7,317 nucleotides of DNA from Clostridiales bacterium UBA1701 (GTDB taxonomy: Bacteria; Bacillota; Clostridia; Oscillospirales; Oscillospiraceae): contig DCJL01000011.1 of NCBI GenBank assembly GCA_002320035.1, positions 15,563-22,879 of the forward strand, written 5' to 3'. The position numbers and the translations under genes were made by a program. Of the stretch, positions 1 through 5,719 are shown piece after piece; position 1 is the stretch's first letter; every line of letters begins with the position of its first letter. Below the pieces are notes generated by a model, which searched no databases, had not been told where the DNA came from, and saw nothing but the letters and a program-made list of their open reading frames with translations.

Positions 1-13
1 GCCGTTTGACGGC
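1..13. other. Small hairpin at the outer edge of repeat copy 1, cut by the window start
   Basis: GCCG, loop TTTGA, CGGC forms a four-pair stem in the window. The downstream bases (GGC after 10-13) suggest the stem would lengthen if the sequence left of position 1 were known. The loop, TCAAA on the other strand, is the same five bases as in the large hairpin at 7197-7225. Too short to be judged alone. Confidence 0.35.
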
Positions 14-104
14 GGCTTATCCCATTTGAGGCGGGCCTTGCCCCCTCAAGCTCCCCCGCGGCTCAATTGCGTTTCGCTTCGGCAGGCGTTTTTTTGACAG
101 TCTC
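12..104 (-). repeat. Copy 1 of a ~92-base inverted, probably dispersed repeat
   Basis: This stretch matches the reverse complement of 7226-7317 over its whole length. I count seven substitutions and one length difference in a T-run in 93 positions, about 91% identity. The strand given is the outward reading, continuing downstream from the minus-strand operon, in which the repeat begins GAGACTGTC and ends GATAAGCCGC. It contains no convincing reading frame. The inner edge (104) abuts a perfect hairpin at 105-139. The outer edge runs into a second, partial hairpin at 1-13. I do not recognise the family. It could be a miniature mobile element, a structured RNA 3' element or a REP-like sequence. 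That both copies are homologous is directly visible; mobility is inference. Confidence 0.85.
75..95 (+). terminator. Weak terminator-like hairpin with T7 inside repeat copy 1
   Basis: CGCTT, loop CGGC, AGGCG (five pairs, one of them G-T) is followed by seven T at 89-95. Read on the plus strand this resembles a short intrinsic terminator that would stop transcription entering from the left. The equivalent site in copy 2 (7235-7254, minus strand) keeps the structure: its stem is five Watson-Crick pairs because A replaces the wobble G, and it is followed by six T. Retention in both copies supports a structural role, but a five-pair stem is weak. Confidence 0.4.
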
Positions 105-139
105 TAAGGAGCTCCTGTCCCGAGGACAGGAGCTCCTTA
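105..139 (-). terminator. Perfect 16-bp hairpin between the PPOX gene and repeat copy 1
   Basis: The arms 105-120 and 124-139 are perfectly complementary around the three-base loop CGA. GGAGCTCC within each arm is itself palindromic. It lies 173 bases beyond the stop of the minus-strand operon and directly touches the repeat. On the minus strand it is followed by GAGAC rather than a T-run, so it is not a canonical intrinsic terminator as it stands. It may be an mRNA 3'-end stabilising stem, or a terminator whose T-run was displaced by the repeat. The structure is certain; the function is inferred. Confidence 0.45.
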
Positions 140-312
140 TTGGATTGGCGGCGTTTATAAGGAAAACACCTGCTTGGCCGGTTGCTTCTGATACTTGCAC
201 GATACAAAGCCGGCCTGTATCGGAAAAGCGGCAATTCAAATTATCAATATAAGCGCATCGAATGCAGGCAATAGGAGTCCGGTCTGCTGTTTGTGCGTGT
301 AGGCGCCTCCGA
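140..312. other. Gene-free stretch downstream of the PPOX gene
   Basis: Open frames cross this region on both strands, but none has a recognisable protein sequence or a ribosome binding site, and they overlap the repeat or the PPOX gene in another frame. One modest inverted repeat is visible, CGATACA at 200-206 and TGTATCG at 216-222 with a nine-base GC-rich loop. It has no following T-run on either strand. The 8-base palindrome AGGCGCCT is at 301-308, just after the PPOX stop. I see nothing else to annotate. Confidence 0.5.
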
Positions 313-810
313 TTAAAATGTTCCGTGTCTTCTCCGGCTGAGCTCCAGACCTTCTTTTCCGCTGAGGTGCGCAATATCCAACCGCAGGACAGCCATATGA
401 TCCATGCCGTTATCAATTTCCTTTTGCGCCCCGTCCTCGTGGCCGGGGTTATATTTTTCCGCCAGCAGCATTGCCGCCCGGCGCTTTTCCTCCGGGGAAG
501 AAACAAGGCTCACCCGGCCGAAAGCAATGGCGCTCCGATAAGCGGTGGTATATTTCTCGGGAATTATCAGATCCTGGGCCACAACGCAGAAGGAGGCCTT
601 TTCGTTTTGCCTTATCGCGTCCATTTTATGGCCCGTCAGGGCGCAATGGAAGAATATCTTCCCTTCGCTGTAAACATAGCTCAGGGGAACGGCGTAGGGA
701 TAGCCCTCGTCCCCGGACAGCGCCAGCACACCGGAACTGCCTCTTTCCAGAATTTCAAGGGTCTCATCCCGGGAAAGCTCCTGCTTTGCCCGGCGCATTT
801 CTCGGAACAT
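313..810 (-). CDS. Pyridoxamine 5'-phosphate oxidase (PPOX) family flavoprotein, NimA-like
   Basis: A 165-residue cytosolic protein of the split beta-barrel, FMN-binding PPOX superfamily, in the clade usually annotated as 5-nitroimidazole reductase-like or 'pyridoxamine 5'-phosphate oxidase family'. Seen in the sequence: the N-terminal MFREMRRAKQ start typical of this clade, the strand pair GVLAL...YPYAVPLSYVY (residues 27-47), the HCALTGHK segment (55-62), SFCVV (73-77) and the KYTTAYRSAIAFGRV block (86-100). Length is normal for the clade. The start is fixed by AAAGGAG at 818-824, seven bases upstream of the ATG. It is the last gene of the minus-strand operon, 13 bases after the csaA stop, and its binding site touches that stop. 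Members probably bind FMN or F420-like cofactors and reduce small molecules. The actual substrate is unknown, and drug resistance should not be assumed. Confidence 0.9.
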   Translation of the reverse strand: MFREMRRAKQELSRDETLEILERGSSGVLALSGDEGYPYAVPLSYVYSEGKIFFHCALTGHKMDAIRQNEKASFCVVAQDLIIPEKYTTAYRSAIAFGRVSLVSSPEEKRRAAMLLAEKYNPGHEDGAQKEIDNGMDHMAVLRLDIAHLSGKEGLELSRRRHGTF

Positions 811-823
811 TCCTTTTCTCCTT

Positions 824-1153
824 TCAGCCCAGCCTGTCCCCGTTTCTAACCGGCATATCCGGCCTTATAAGCACAACGCCGCCCTCGCTGTATGTGCCGA
901 GCACCAGCACCTGGGAAAAGAAGTTTGCAATCTGCCGGGGCGGGAAGTTCACCACCGCCAGCACCTGCTTGCCGATAAGCTCGTCGGCGGTATAGTGCTC
1001 CGTTATCTGGGCGGAGGATTTTTTTATCCCCAGCTCCCCGCCAAAATCCACTTCCAGCTTGTAAGCCGGTTTCCGGGCTTTTTCAAAGTTCACGGCGGAG
1101 ATTATCGTCCCCACACGGATATCCAGCTTCATAAAATCTTCAAAGACTGCCAT
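824..1153 (-). CDS. csaA: CsaA-type tRNA-binding domain protein (export chaperone homologue)
   Basis: A 109-residue protein that is essentially one tRNA-binding OB-fold domain, as in CsaA and the C-terminal domain of methionyl- and phenylalanyl-tRNA synthetases. Family hallmarks are all present: DIRVGTI (11-17), KARKPAYKLEVDFG (25-38), GIKKSSAQIT (42-51), AVVNFPPRQIA (66-76) and VLVLGTYS (82-89). CsaA proteins are dimeric. In Bacillus the protein has been described as a chaperone with affinity for SecA and preproteins, while the fold itself binds RNA. Length matches the family. AGGAGGAG at 1161-1168 lies seven bases before the ATG and sits inside the last codons of the upstream methyltransferase, whose stop is only two bases from this start, so translation is very likely coupled. 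The PPOX gene follows 13 bases downstream. Confidence 0.92.
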   Translation of the reverse strand: MAVFEDFMKLDIRVGTIISAVNFEKARKPAYKLEVDFGGELGIKKSSAQITEHYTADELIGKQVLAVVNFPPRQIANFFSQVLVLGTYSEGGVVLIRPDMPVRNGDRLG

Positions 1154-1155
1154 GC

Positions 1156-1920
1156 TTATTCTCCTCCTCTTTCCGGCTTCACGGCTCTTGTAGCCGCAAA
1201 GCTGGGAATATGATAGTCGTTCAGGCGGCCGGAGCCGTTATAGTCCTCATAAAGTCCCGTAAGGACAAAGCCCGCCTCAAGCTGGCCGCCGATCTGCTCC
1301 TCAAGGGTGTGGGAAAACTGGATGCCGGCGTCGGAAGCTTCAAGCTGCTTCCTCTGCTCCGGGTTTTTCAGGGGATTAAAGGGCAGGGCGTTTACAAGCA
1401 TCCGCTCGTCGTCGTCAAAAATGAAGTTGATTCCCGTATCAAGACCCGCCAGAAGAACGCCGCCGGGCTTCAGCACCCGGAAACACTCCCGCCATATGGG
1501 CCTCACCTGCTCTACATACATATTGGAAACCGGGTGAAAAATAATGTCGAAGGCCTCGTCCGGAAAGGGCAGGGGCTTCGTCATGTCCGCCCGGAGAGCC
1601 CGGATGGAATAGCCTTCCCGGCGGGCCACAGCAAGCTCGCTTTCAAGCTGTTTTTCGGAATAGTCCAGCACGGTGCACTCCGCGCCCAGGGCCGTAAAAA
1701 TCGGCATCTGCTGCCCGCCGCCGCTGGCAAGCCCCAGCAGCTTCTTCCCCCTGAGCGAGCCGAACCAGCCGTGGGGAACGGACTTCGTGGGGGTGAGAAG
1801 CACATCCCAGCGGCCGCCGAGGGCCGCGGCGTATTCCTCCCGGCTCACCGGCACGCCCCACTCCCAGCCTCCGGCGATCCAGCGGTCGATGGCTTTCGCG
1901 TTTATATCCTGATAATTCAT
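1156..1920 (-). CDS. Class I SAM-dependent methyltransferase (small-molecule type)
   Basis: A 254-residue Rossmann-fold methyltransferase of the UbiE/COG2226-like group. Motif I is LLGLASGGGQQ (61-71). The acidic residue that should hold the ribose of SAM is in VLDYS (Asp86), the adenine-side acidic motif is ADMT (Asp112), and FDIIFHPVSNMY (124-135) followed by VLKPGGVLLAG (149-159) form motifs IV to VI. The N-terminal block NYQDINAKAIDRW...GWEWGVPVS and the serine-triglycine form of motif I mark a clade common in clostridia whose substrate is not known to me. It starts at an ATG with AAGGAAG at 1929-1935, eight bases away. Its ATG overlaps the stop of the upstream permease (ATGA at 1917-1920), and its own stop is two bases from csaA. 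A cytosolic role in modifying a small molecule is inferred. Confidence 0.9.
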   Translation of the reverse strand: MNYQDINAKAIDRWIAGGWEWGVPVSREEYAAALGGRWDVLLTPTKSVPHGWFGSLRGKKLLGLASGGGQQMPIFTALGAECTVLDYSEKQLESELAVARREGYSIRALRADMTKPLPFPDEAFDIIFHPVSNMYVEQVRPIWRECFRVLKPGGVLLAGLDTGINFIFDDDERMLVNALPFNPLKNPEQRKQLEASDAGIQFSHTLEEQIGGQLEAGFVLTGLYEDYNGSGRLNDYHIPSFAATRAVKPERGGE

Positions 1921-2801
1921 GTTTTTTTCTTCCTTTCCGGCAGCTCGCTTATAAATGCGCCGCCCAGTATAAGCGCCGCGCCCAGAATTCCGGCGGCGCC
2001 CAGAGGCTCTTTCAGCAGCAGGGCCGACAGCAGCACCGCAACAACCGGGTCAATATAGCTGAGGATGGCGAGGGTCTGGGAACTGAGGGCGTCCATGGAG
2101 CCGAAATAGAGAAGATAGGCAAGCCCTGTGTGCACCGCGCCTACGATAAGCAGCATCAGCAGGATAAAGGGAGAAAAGCGAAGCGCGGCGAAGGCCCCGG
2201 TAAGAACATTATAGGGCAGCAGGACAAGAACGGATATGAAAAGCTGCATGATCACCCGGTCATAGGCGGAAATGCCCAGGAGCTTTTTGTTGGCGATAAC
2301 GATGCAGGCGTAAAACACTGCCGCTCCCAGAGCCAGCAGCACCCCCCGGAGCTCCGAAAGGGCCGGCAGCCCCCCCTGAGCGGCGCCCGAGACAAAGACC
2401 ATGCCCAGAAGCGCCGCCAGCACGCAGAGAAGCTTCCGCGCCGTCATCTTTTCCCCGAAAACAAAGGGGGAGACCGCCACCAAAAAAATGGGGGCGAAAT
2501 AGTAGCAGAGCGTGGCGGTGGCCACGGTGGTATAGCGATAGGCTTCAAAGAGAAGGATCCAGTTTATCCCCAGCATGGCCCCCGAGAGGCAGAGCAGGCC
2601 CAGATTCCGCCGTATACCGCCCCAATCCATCCGGGAACGCCTTGAAAGCAGAACCAGCAGCAGAAAGGGCGCGCCAATAAGGCCGCGCATCATGGCCGTC
2701 ATCGAAGAGGGCAGGGGAATATAGCGTACAAAGACGCCGATGGTGCCGTAGATAAACATGGAGGCGATCACATTCCGCCTCGCCGCGCGGGAGTTTTCCA
2801 T
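1917..2801 (-). CDS. EamA-family DMT permease (10-TM exporter/importer)
   Basis: A 294-residue integral membrane protein of the drug/metabolite transporter superfamily. The two EamA repeats run roughly 10-138 and 150-285, with about ten hydrophobic segments and a basic KKKT tail. Recognisable family segments are FVRYIPLPSSMTAMMRG (24-40), NWILLFEAYRYTTVATATLC (80-99), YFAPIFLVAV (101-110) and, near the C-terminus, SYIDPVVAVLLSALLLKEPLG (248-268). Members export or import amino acids, nucleotides and other metabolites; nothing here identifies the substrate. First gene of the minus-strand operon. GAGG at 2808-2811, six bases from the ATG, supports the start. The stop overlaps the next gene's start by four bases, a typical termination-reinitiation arrangement. 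Confidence 0.93.
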   Translation of the reverse strand: MENSRAARRNVIASMFIYGTIGVFVRYIPLPSSMTAMMRGLIGAPFLLLVLLSRRSRMDWGGIRRNLGLLCLSGAMLGINWILLFEAYRYTTVATATLCYYFAPIFLVAVSPFVFGEKMTARKLLCVLAALLGMVFVSGAAQGGLPALSELRGVLLALGAAVFYACIVIANKKLLGISAYDRVIMQLFISVLVLLPYNVLTGAFAALRFSPFILLMLLIVGAVHTGLAYLLYFGSMDALSSQTLAILSYIDPVVAVLLSALLLKEPLGAAGILGAALILGGAFISELPERKKKT

Positions 2802-2886
2802 TTTGTACCTCGCTAGGCCCCGAATAAAGCGGAGTTGATAAGATAAATCATTTTAACACAACAAAGCACCAAAGAAAAGAGATTTA
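2802..2886. promoter_or_regulatory. AT-rich divergent intergenic region, upstream of the minus-strand operon
   Basis: This region must carry the promoter of the permease operon. The best minus-strand -10-like hexamer is TAAAAT (2850-2855), but the hexamer 17 bases further upstream (2873-2878, TTTTCT on the minus strand) is a poor -35. TATCAA with TTGTTG at an 18-base spacing is another weak option. No clear operator, riboswitch fold or terminator hairpin is visible. The base composition falls sharply from the flanking coding DNA. Confidence 0.35.
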
Positions 2887-2915
2887 TTGTGATTTGAACC
2901 TTGCTGTGGTACAAT
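2887..2915 (+). promoter_or_regulatory. Sigma-A-type promoter of the RlmI-like gene, with extended -10
   Basis: TTGTGA at 2887-2892 (-35, four of six consensus) is separated by exactly 17 bases from TACAAT at 2910-2915 (-10, five of six). A TG at 2907-2908, one base before the -10, makes it an extended -10 element. Predicted transcription start is near 2922, giving a leader of about 26 bases before the ATG at 2948. The placement argues that the in-frame TTG at 2894 lies inside the promoter and is not a translation start. Confidence 0.65.
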
Positions 2916-2947
2916 GTGCCAAACTGAATGAAGGACGGATATTTAAT

Positions 2948-4177
2948 ATGAAAACGCAGAGGGATTTTCCCCGCTTTGTCATTTCAGACAAAGGCAGGCG
3001 CTGGGTGGAGCAGGGACACCCATGGATATACGCGGCGGAAGTGAGGGGCGAGGAAGGCCAGGCGGAAAACGGCGCCCTGGCGGACGCCGTCAGCGAAAAG
3101 GGCCGCTATTTGGGCACGGGCCTTGTGAGCCGGGAGAGTAAGATCTGCCTGCGCCTTGTCTCCCGCAATGCCAACGATAAATTTGACGCCGCCTTCTGGA
3201 AACGGCGGATAAAATACGCCTGGGATTACCGCAAAACCGTTATGGCCGGGGACGAGAGCTGCTGCCGGGTCATCTTCGGCGAGGCGGACGGCTTTCCGGG
3301 CCTGACGGTGGACCGGTTTTCGGAGCTTTTGGTGGCGCAGACCCTTTCCGTAGGCATGGAGCGGCTCAAGCCCCTGATCTTCCCTCTCCTTGTGGAAACG
3401 CTCCGGGAGGACGGGCAGGACATCCGGGGCATATTCGAGCGGAACGACGTGCCCATCCGCGCCCTCGAAGGGCTGGAGCAGGGGAAGGGATGGTTCAGGC
3501 TTCCAGGAGAAGCGCCGCCGGAGAGCCCTGTGACAGAGATATGCGAAAACGGGATCTACTATAAGGTGGATGTGGAAAACGGCCAGAAAACCGGCTTTTT
3601 TCTGGACCAGAAGTATAACCGCCGGGCCGTGGCCCGGCTGGCGAAGGGCCGCCGGGTGCTGGACTGCTTCACCCATACCGGTTCCTTTGCCCTCAACGCC
3701 GCCCTTGGCGGCGCGGCGCATGTGACGGCGGTGGACGTGTCCGCCCCCGCCATAGAGACGGCGCGGGCAAACGCCGAGCGAAACGGGCTTTCCGGGAAGA
3801 TGGATTTTCTGGTGGAGGATATTTTCACTCTTCTGCCGGCGCTTGAAAAAAGGGGAGGGGCGCCCTATGATTTCATCATTCTCGACCCGCCCGCCTTCAC
3901 AAAGTCCCGCAAAACCGTGGACAGCGCCGAGCGGGGTTACAAGGAGATAAATTACAGGGCGCTGAAGCTCCTGCCCCGGGGCGGCTATTTCGCCACCGCT
4001 TCTTGCAGTCACTTCATGCCCCAGGAGCTTTTTTCGAAAATGCTCCGTTCCGCCGCCGGCGACGCTGGCGTGGAGCTTAAACAGATAGAAGCCCGTCAGC
4101 AGGCCCCGGACCACCCCATACTCTGGAACGTACCGGAGACGGATTATCTGAAATTTTATATTTTTCAGGTGGTTTGA
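2948..4177 (+). CDS. RlmI-like class I SAM-dependent rRNA methyltransferase (m5C type)
   Basis: A 409-residue protein of the COG1092/RlmI family, whose E. coli member methylates a cytosine of 23S rRNA (C1962) and is similar in length. An N-terminal PUA-like RNA-binding domain (about 8-75, with GHPWIYAAEV at 23-32) precedes the linker and the catalytic Rossmann domain. Seen motifs: FGEADGFPGLTVDRF (110-124), GQKTGFFLDQKYNRR (212-226), motif I VLDCFTHTGSFALNAA (237-252), VDVS with Asp263, motif IV ILDPPAF (311-317), and ASCSHFM (351-357) holding Cys353, the likely catalytic cysteine by family analogy. The ATG at 2948 is chosen over the in-frame TTG at 2894 because a promoter covers the latter and homologues begin near this Met. 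AAGGA (2931-2935) sits 12 bases upstream, a long spacing. Monocistronic. The exact rRNA target is inferred from the family. Confidence 0.93.
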   Translation: MKTQRDFPRFVISDKGRRWVEQGHPWIYAAEVRGEEGQAENGALADAVSEKGRYLGTGLVSRESKICLRLVSRNANDKFDAAFWKRRIKYAWDYRKTVMAGDESCCRVIFGEADGFPGLTVDRFSELLVAQTLSVGMERLKPLIFPLLVETLREDGQDIRGIFERNDVPIRALEGLEQGKGWFRLPGEAPPESPVTEICENGIYYKVDVENGQKTGFFLDQKYNRRAVARLAKGRRVLDCFTHTGSFALNAALGGAAHVTAVDVSAPAIETARANAERNGLSGKMDFLVEDIFTLLPALEKRGGAPYDFIILDPPAFTKSRKTVDSAERGYKEINYRALKLLPRGGYFATASCSHFMPQELFSKMLRSAAGDAGVELKQIEARQQAPDHPILWNVPETDYLKFYIFQVV

Positions 4178-4184
4178 TAGAAAA

Positions 4185-4222
4185 CGATGTCCCGCTGTGA
4201 AACAGGCGGGACATCGGATTTT
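4185..4222 (+). terminator. Intrinsic terminator after the RlmI-like gene
   Basis: The arms 4185-4195 (CGATGTCCCGC) and 4206-4216 pair perfectly over 11 bases. The stem can be continued inward by CTGT/ACAG (4195-4198 with 4202-4205) if one G is bulged. A short GGATTTT tail follows. The stem starts seven bases after the stop codon. The T-run is only four long. AAAA at 4181-4184 gives a similar tail on the opposite strand, so the element could act in both directions. Confidence 0.75.
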
Positions 4223-4239
4223 GGCCTGCAGGCGGAATA

Positions 4240-4282
4240 ATACGCTTGCATTATTTAGCGCGGCAAACTATTATAAGCGTAT
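4240..4282. promoter_or_regulatory. Operator-like inverted repeat around the DUF5058 promoter
   Basis: ATACGCTT at 4240-4247 is the exact reverse complement of AAGCGTAT at 4275-4282. Beyond the arms the similarity continues imperfectly (ATAA-rich bases on both outer sides, offset by two). The arms are 35 bases centre to centre; the left one overlaps the -35 and the right one lies directly after the -10. Two half-sites flanking a promoter in this way would suit a dimeric or looping regulator, or could form a hairpin with a 27-base loop. No regulator gene is present in the window. Confidence 0.4.
4246..4274 (+). promoter_or_regulatory. Candidate promoter of the DUF5058-peptidase operon
   Basis: TATTAT at 4269-4274 (-10, five of six consensus) follows TTGCAT at 4246-4251 (only the TTG matches consensus at -35) by 17 bases. 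Predicted start is near 4281, just before the AGGAGG ribosome binding site at 4289-4294. The leader would be about 20 bases. The weak -35 and the flanking inverted repeat suggest an activator- or repressor-controlled promoter; that is inference. Confidence 0.5.
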
Positions 4283-4301
4283 ATTATGAGGAGGGATCGA
4301 T

Positions 4302-5039
4302 TTGGAGTTTAATGTAAACAGCCCCGTTCTGTTTCTGATAGCGGGGCTGATTATCGCCGTGGTGCTGGCCCAATCGGTATGGTTTCTGGTGAAGGCCTGG
4401 CGGCGCGGGATCGAGATCGGAATGGGACGGGATAAGCTGCGGCGTATCGCGTCCACGGCGGCGGTGTTCACTGTGGCCCCGGCGGTGGCGATCGTTATAA
4501 GCGTCATCACGCTGGCCAAGGATCTGGGCCTGCCTCTGCCCTGGCTGCGGCTGAGTGTAGTGGGTTCCCTTTCCTATGAGACAATCGCCGCCACAAACGC
4601 CGAGAGCGCCATGGGCCTGACCTTCGGGCAGGTGAGCGCCCTGACGGCCACCCAGTATGTGACCATCGCCAGCGTCATGACGCTCAGCATCATGGTGGGC
4701 ATCTGGCTTGTGCCGCTTATCGGGAAAAAACTACAAAACGGCATGATTTCCCTGGAAAACCGCGACAAGAAATGGGGCAATATTTTCTCCGCCTCCATGT
4801 TCATCGGTATGATCTCCGCTTTCGTGGGCTATGTGTTCTGCGATTTCGGCACGGTGTTTTCCGGGAACACGGCGGGCCTCGTGCCGCCGCTGGTCATGGC
4901 GGTTTCGGCGCTGGTGATGTGCCTTGCGGGGCTTGCGGTAAAGAAGCTCAGATGGCGCTGGATAGCGGACTATGCCCTGCCCATCAGCCTTATCGCGGGC
5001 ATGGCGGGTGCCATACCCATCACGGCCTGGCTGGGCTGA
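4302..5039 (+). CDS. DUF5058 family polytopic membrane protein
   Basis: A 245-residue membrane protein that I recognise as the DUF5058 family; its function is not established. Six hydrophobic segments are apparent at about 8-30, 49-72, 119-140, 159-181, 192-213 and 220-243. The basic stretches KAWRRG..RDKLRR (31-48), GKKLQNG..RDKKW (141-158) and KKLRWR (214-219) mark cytoplasmic loops, predicting both ends outside. The most striking segment is VGSLSYETIAATNAESAMG (87-105), polar and rich in small residues between segments 2 and 3, a possible re-entrant or substrate-binding loop. The start is TTG: AGGAGG at 4289-4294 sits seven bases before it, while the nearby ATG at 4286 is in another frame and gives only eight codons. 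First gene of a three-gene operon with a second membrane protein and an M20 peptidase, which suggests a transport-linked role. Confidence 0.85.
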   Translation: MEFNVNSPVLFLIAGLIIAVVLAQSVWFLVKAWRRGIEIGMGRDKLRRIASTAAVFTVAPAVAIVISVITLAKDLGLPLPWLRLSVVGSLSYETIAATNAESAMGLTFGQVSALTATQYVTIASVMTLSIMVGIWLVPLIGKKLQNGMISLENRDKKWGNIFSASMFIGMISAFVGYVFCDFGTVFSGNTAGLVPPLVMAVSALVMCLAGLAVKKLRWRWIADYALPISLIAGMAGAIPITAWLG

Positions 5040-5040
5040 A

Positions 5041-5056
5041 AGGAGGACGGAAAGTG
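5041..5056 (+). promoter_or_regulatory. Ribosome binding site deciding a GTG start
   Basis: AGGAGG at 5041-5046, seven bases before GTG at 5054, fixes the start of the second membrane protein. The reading frame stays open far upstream (to about 4772) inside the DUF5058 gene, so without this site the start would be ambiguous. Confidence 0.8.
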
Positions 5057-5719
5057 AAGAAAAATTTATCCTACATGGACTCCGTCCACAGGGACGGGAG
5101 AATCTGGAACATCTCAGTGATGATAATCCTGTTCCTGTTTCCCATATCCGTAGGCCTTATTTACCATGCTCTGCCGGACTGGCACGGCTTTCTGCTCGGC
5201 CTCATCGCCACGGCTCCCATGTACTGGGCGGTGGCCGTGGTGGAGACGCTTACATATGTGCCCATGCTGGGCGCAGGCGGGTCTTACCTCTCCTTTGTCA
5301 CAGGGAATATCTCGAACCTTAAGCTCCCCGTGGCCCTTAATGCCCTGGAGCAGGCGGAGGTCAAGGCAAGCAGCGAGGAGGGGGAGATCGTCTCCACCAT
5401 CGCCATCGCCGTCTCCAGCATAGTCACGACGCTCATTATCGTCCTGGGTGTGGCCCTCATCACGCCGCTGACCCCGGTACTCAACGCCCCGGTGCTGGCT
5501 CCGGCCTTTGCCCAGATGCTCCCCGCCCTCTTCGGCGGCCTGGGCGTGGTGTTTATTTCTAAAAACTGGAAGATAGCCGTCGCACCCGTACTGCTGATGC
5601 TGGTCCTGTTCATCTTTGTTCCCGCCCTGAACGCGGGGACGGTGGGAATAATGGTGCCGGTAGGCGTGCTGTTCACAATGGGCGTCTCCAGACTCATGTA
5701 CAAAAGGGGGCTTATTTAA
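5054..5719 (+). CDS. Small polytopic membrane protein, conserved partner of DUF5058
   Basis: A 221-residue membrane protein starting at GTG, 14 bases after the DUF5058 stop. Similar proteins in clostridia are often labelled hypothetical or 'small-conductance mechanosensitive channel'; that label is not supported by an MscS-like sequence here. About six hydrophobic segments: 18-38, 45-66 (with a buried Glu in VVETL, residue 64), 111-136, 146-168, 172-190 and 193-213. The distinctive loop is LGAGGSYLSFVTGNISNLKL (72-91), followed by an acidic stretch EEGE (108-111). The C-terminus is basic (YKRGLI). The glycine-serine-tyrosine loop recalls GSLSY in the DUF5058 protein, so the pair may form a heteromeric transporter or channel. 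The stop TAA is directly followed by the ATG of the peptidase gene, so translation is coupled. Function unknown. Confidence 0.85.
   Translation: MKKNLSYMDSVHRDGRIWNISVMIILFLFPISVGLIYHALPDWHGFLLGLIATAPMYWAVAVVETLTYVPMLGAGGSYLSFVTGNISNLKLPVALNALEQAEVKASSEEGEIVSTIAIAVSSIVTTLIIVLGVALITPLTPVLNAPVLAPAFAQMLPALFGGLGVVFISKNWKIAVAPVLLMLVLFIFVPALNAGTVGIMVPVGVLFTMGVSRLMYKRGLI

Noticed and set aside
200..222. CGATACA/TGTATCG inverted repeat as a terminator of the minus-strand operon
   Set aside because: Seven pairs with a nine-base loop and no T-run; kept only as a note on the gene-free stretch.
63..506. Open frames crossing the left repeat and the gene-free stretch
   Set aside because: They pass through the hairpin and repeat, overlap the PPOX gene in a wrong frame, and resemble no protein family.
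313..810. Calling the PPOX gene a nitroimidazole-resistance determinant
   Set aside because: The family similarity is clear, but most NimA-like clostridial proteins have no shown resistance role.
1210..2058. A 282-residue plus-strand open frame across the methyltransferase and permease
   Set aside because: Antisense to two overlapping, clearly real genes; the sequence is low in recognisable structure.
2984..4114. A 376-residue minus-strand open frame opposite the RlmI-like gene
   Set aside because: Antisense shadow of a gene with complete family motifs; no ribosome binding site or domain was seen.
4286..4312. ATG at 4286 as start of the DUF5058 gene
   Set aside because: It is in a different frame, contains the ribosome binding site itself and ends after eight codons.
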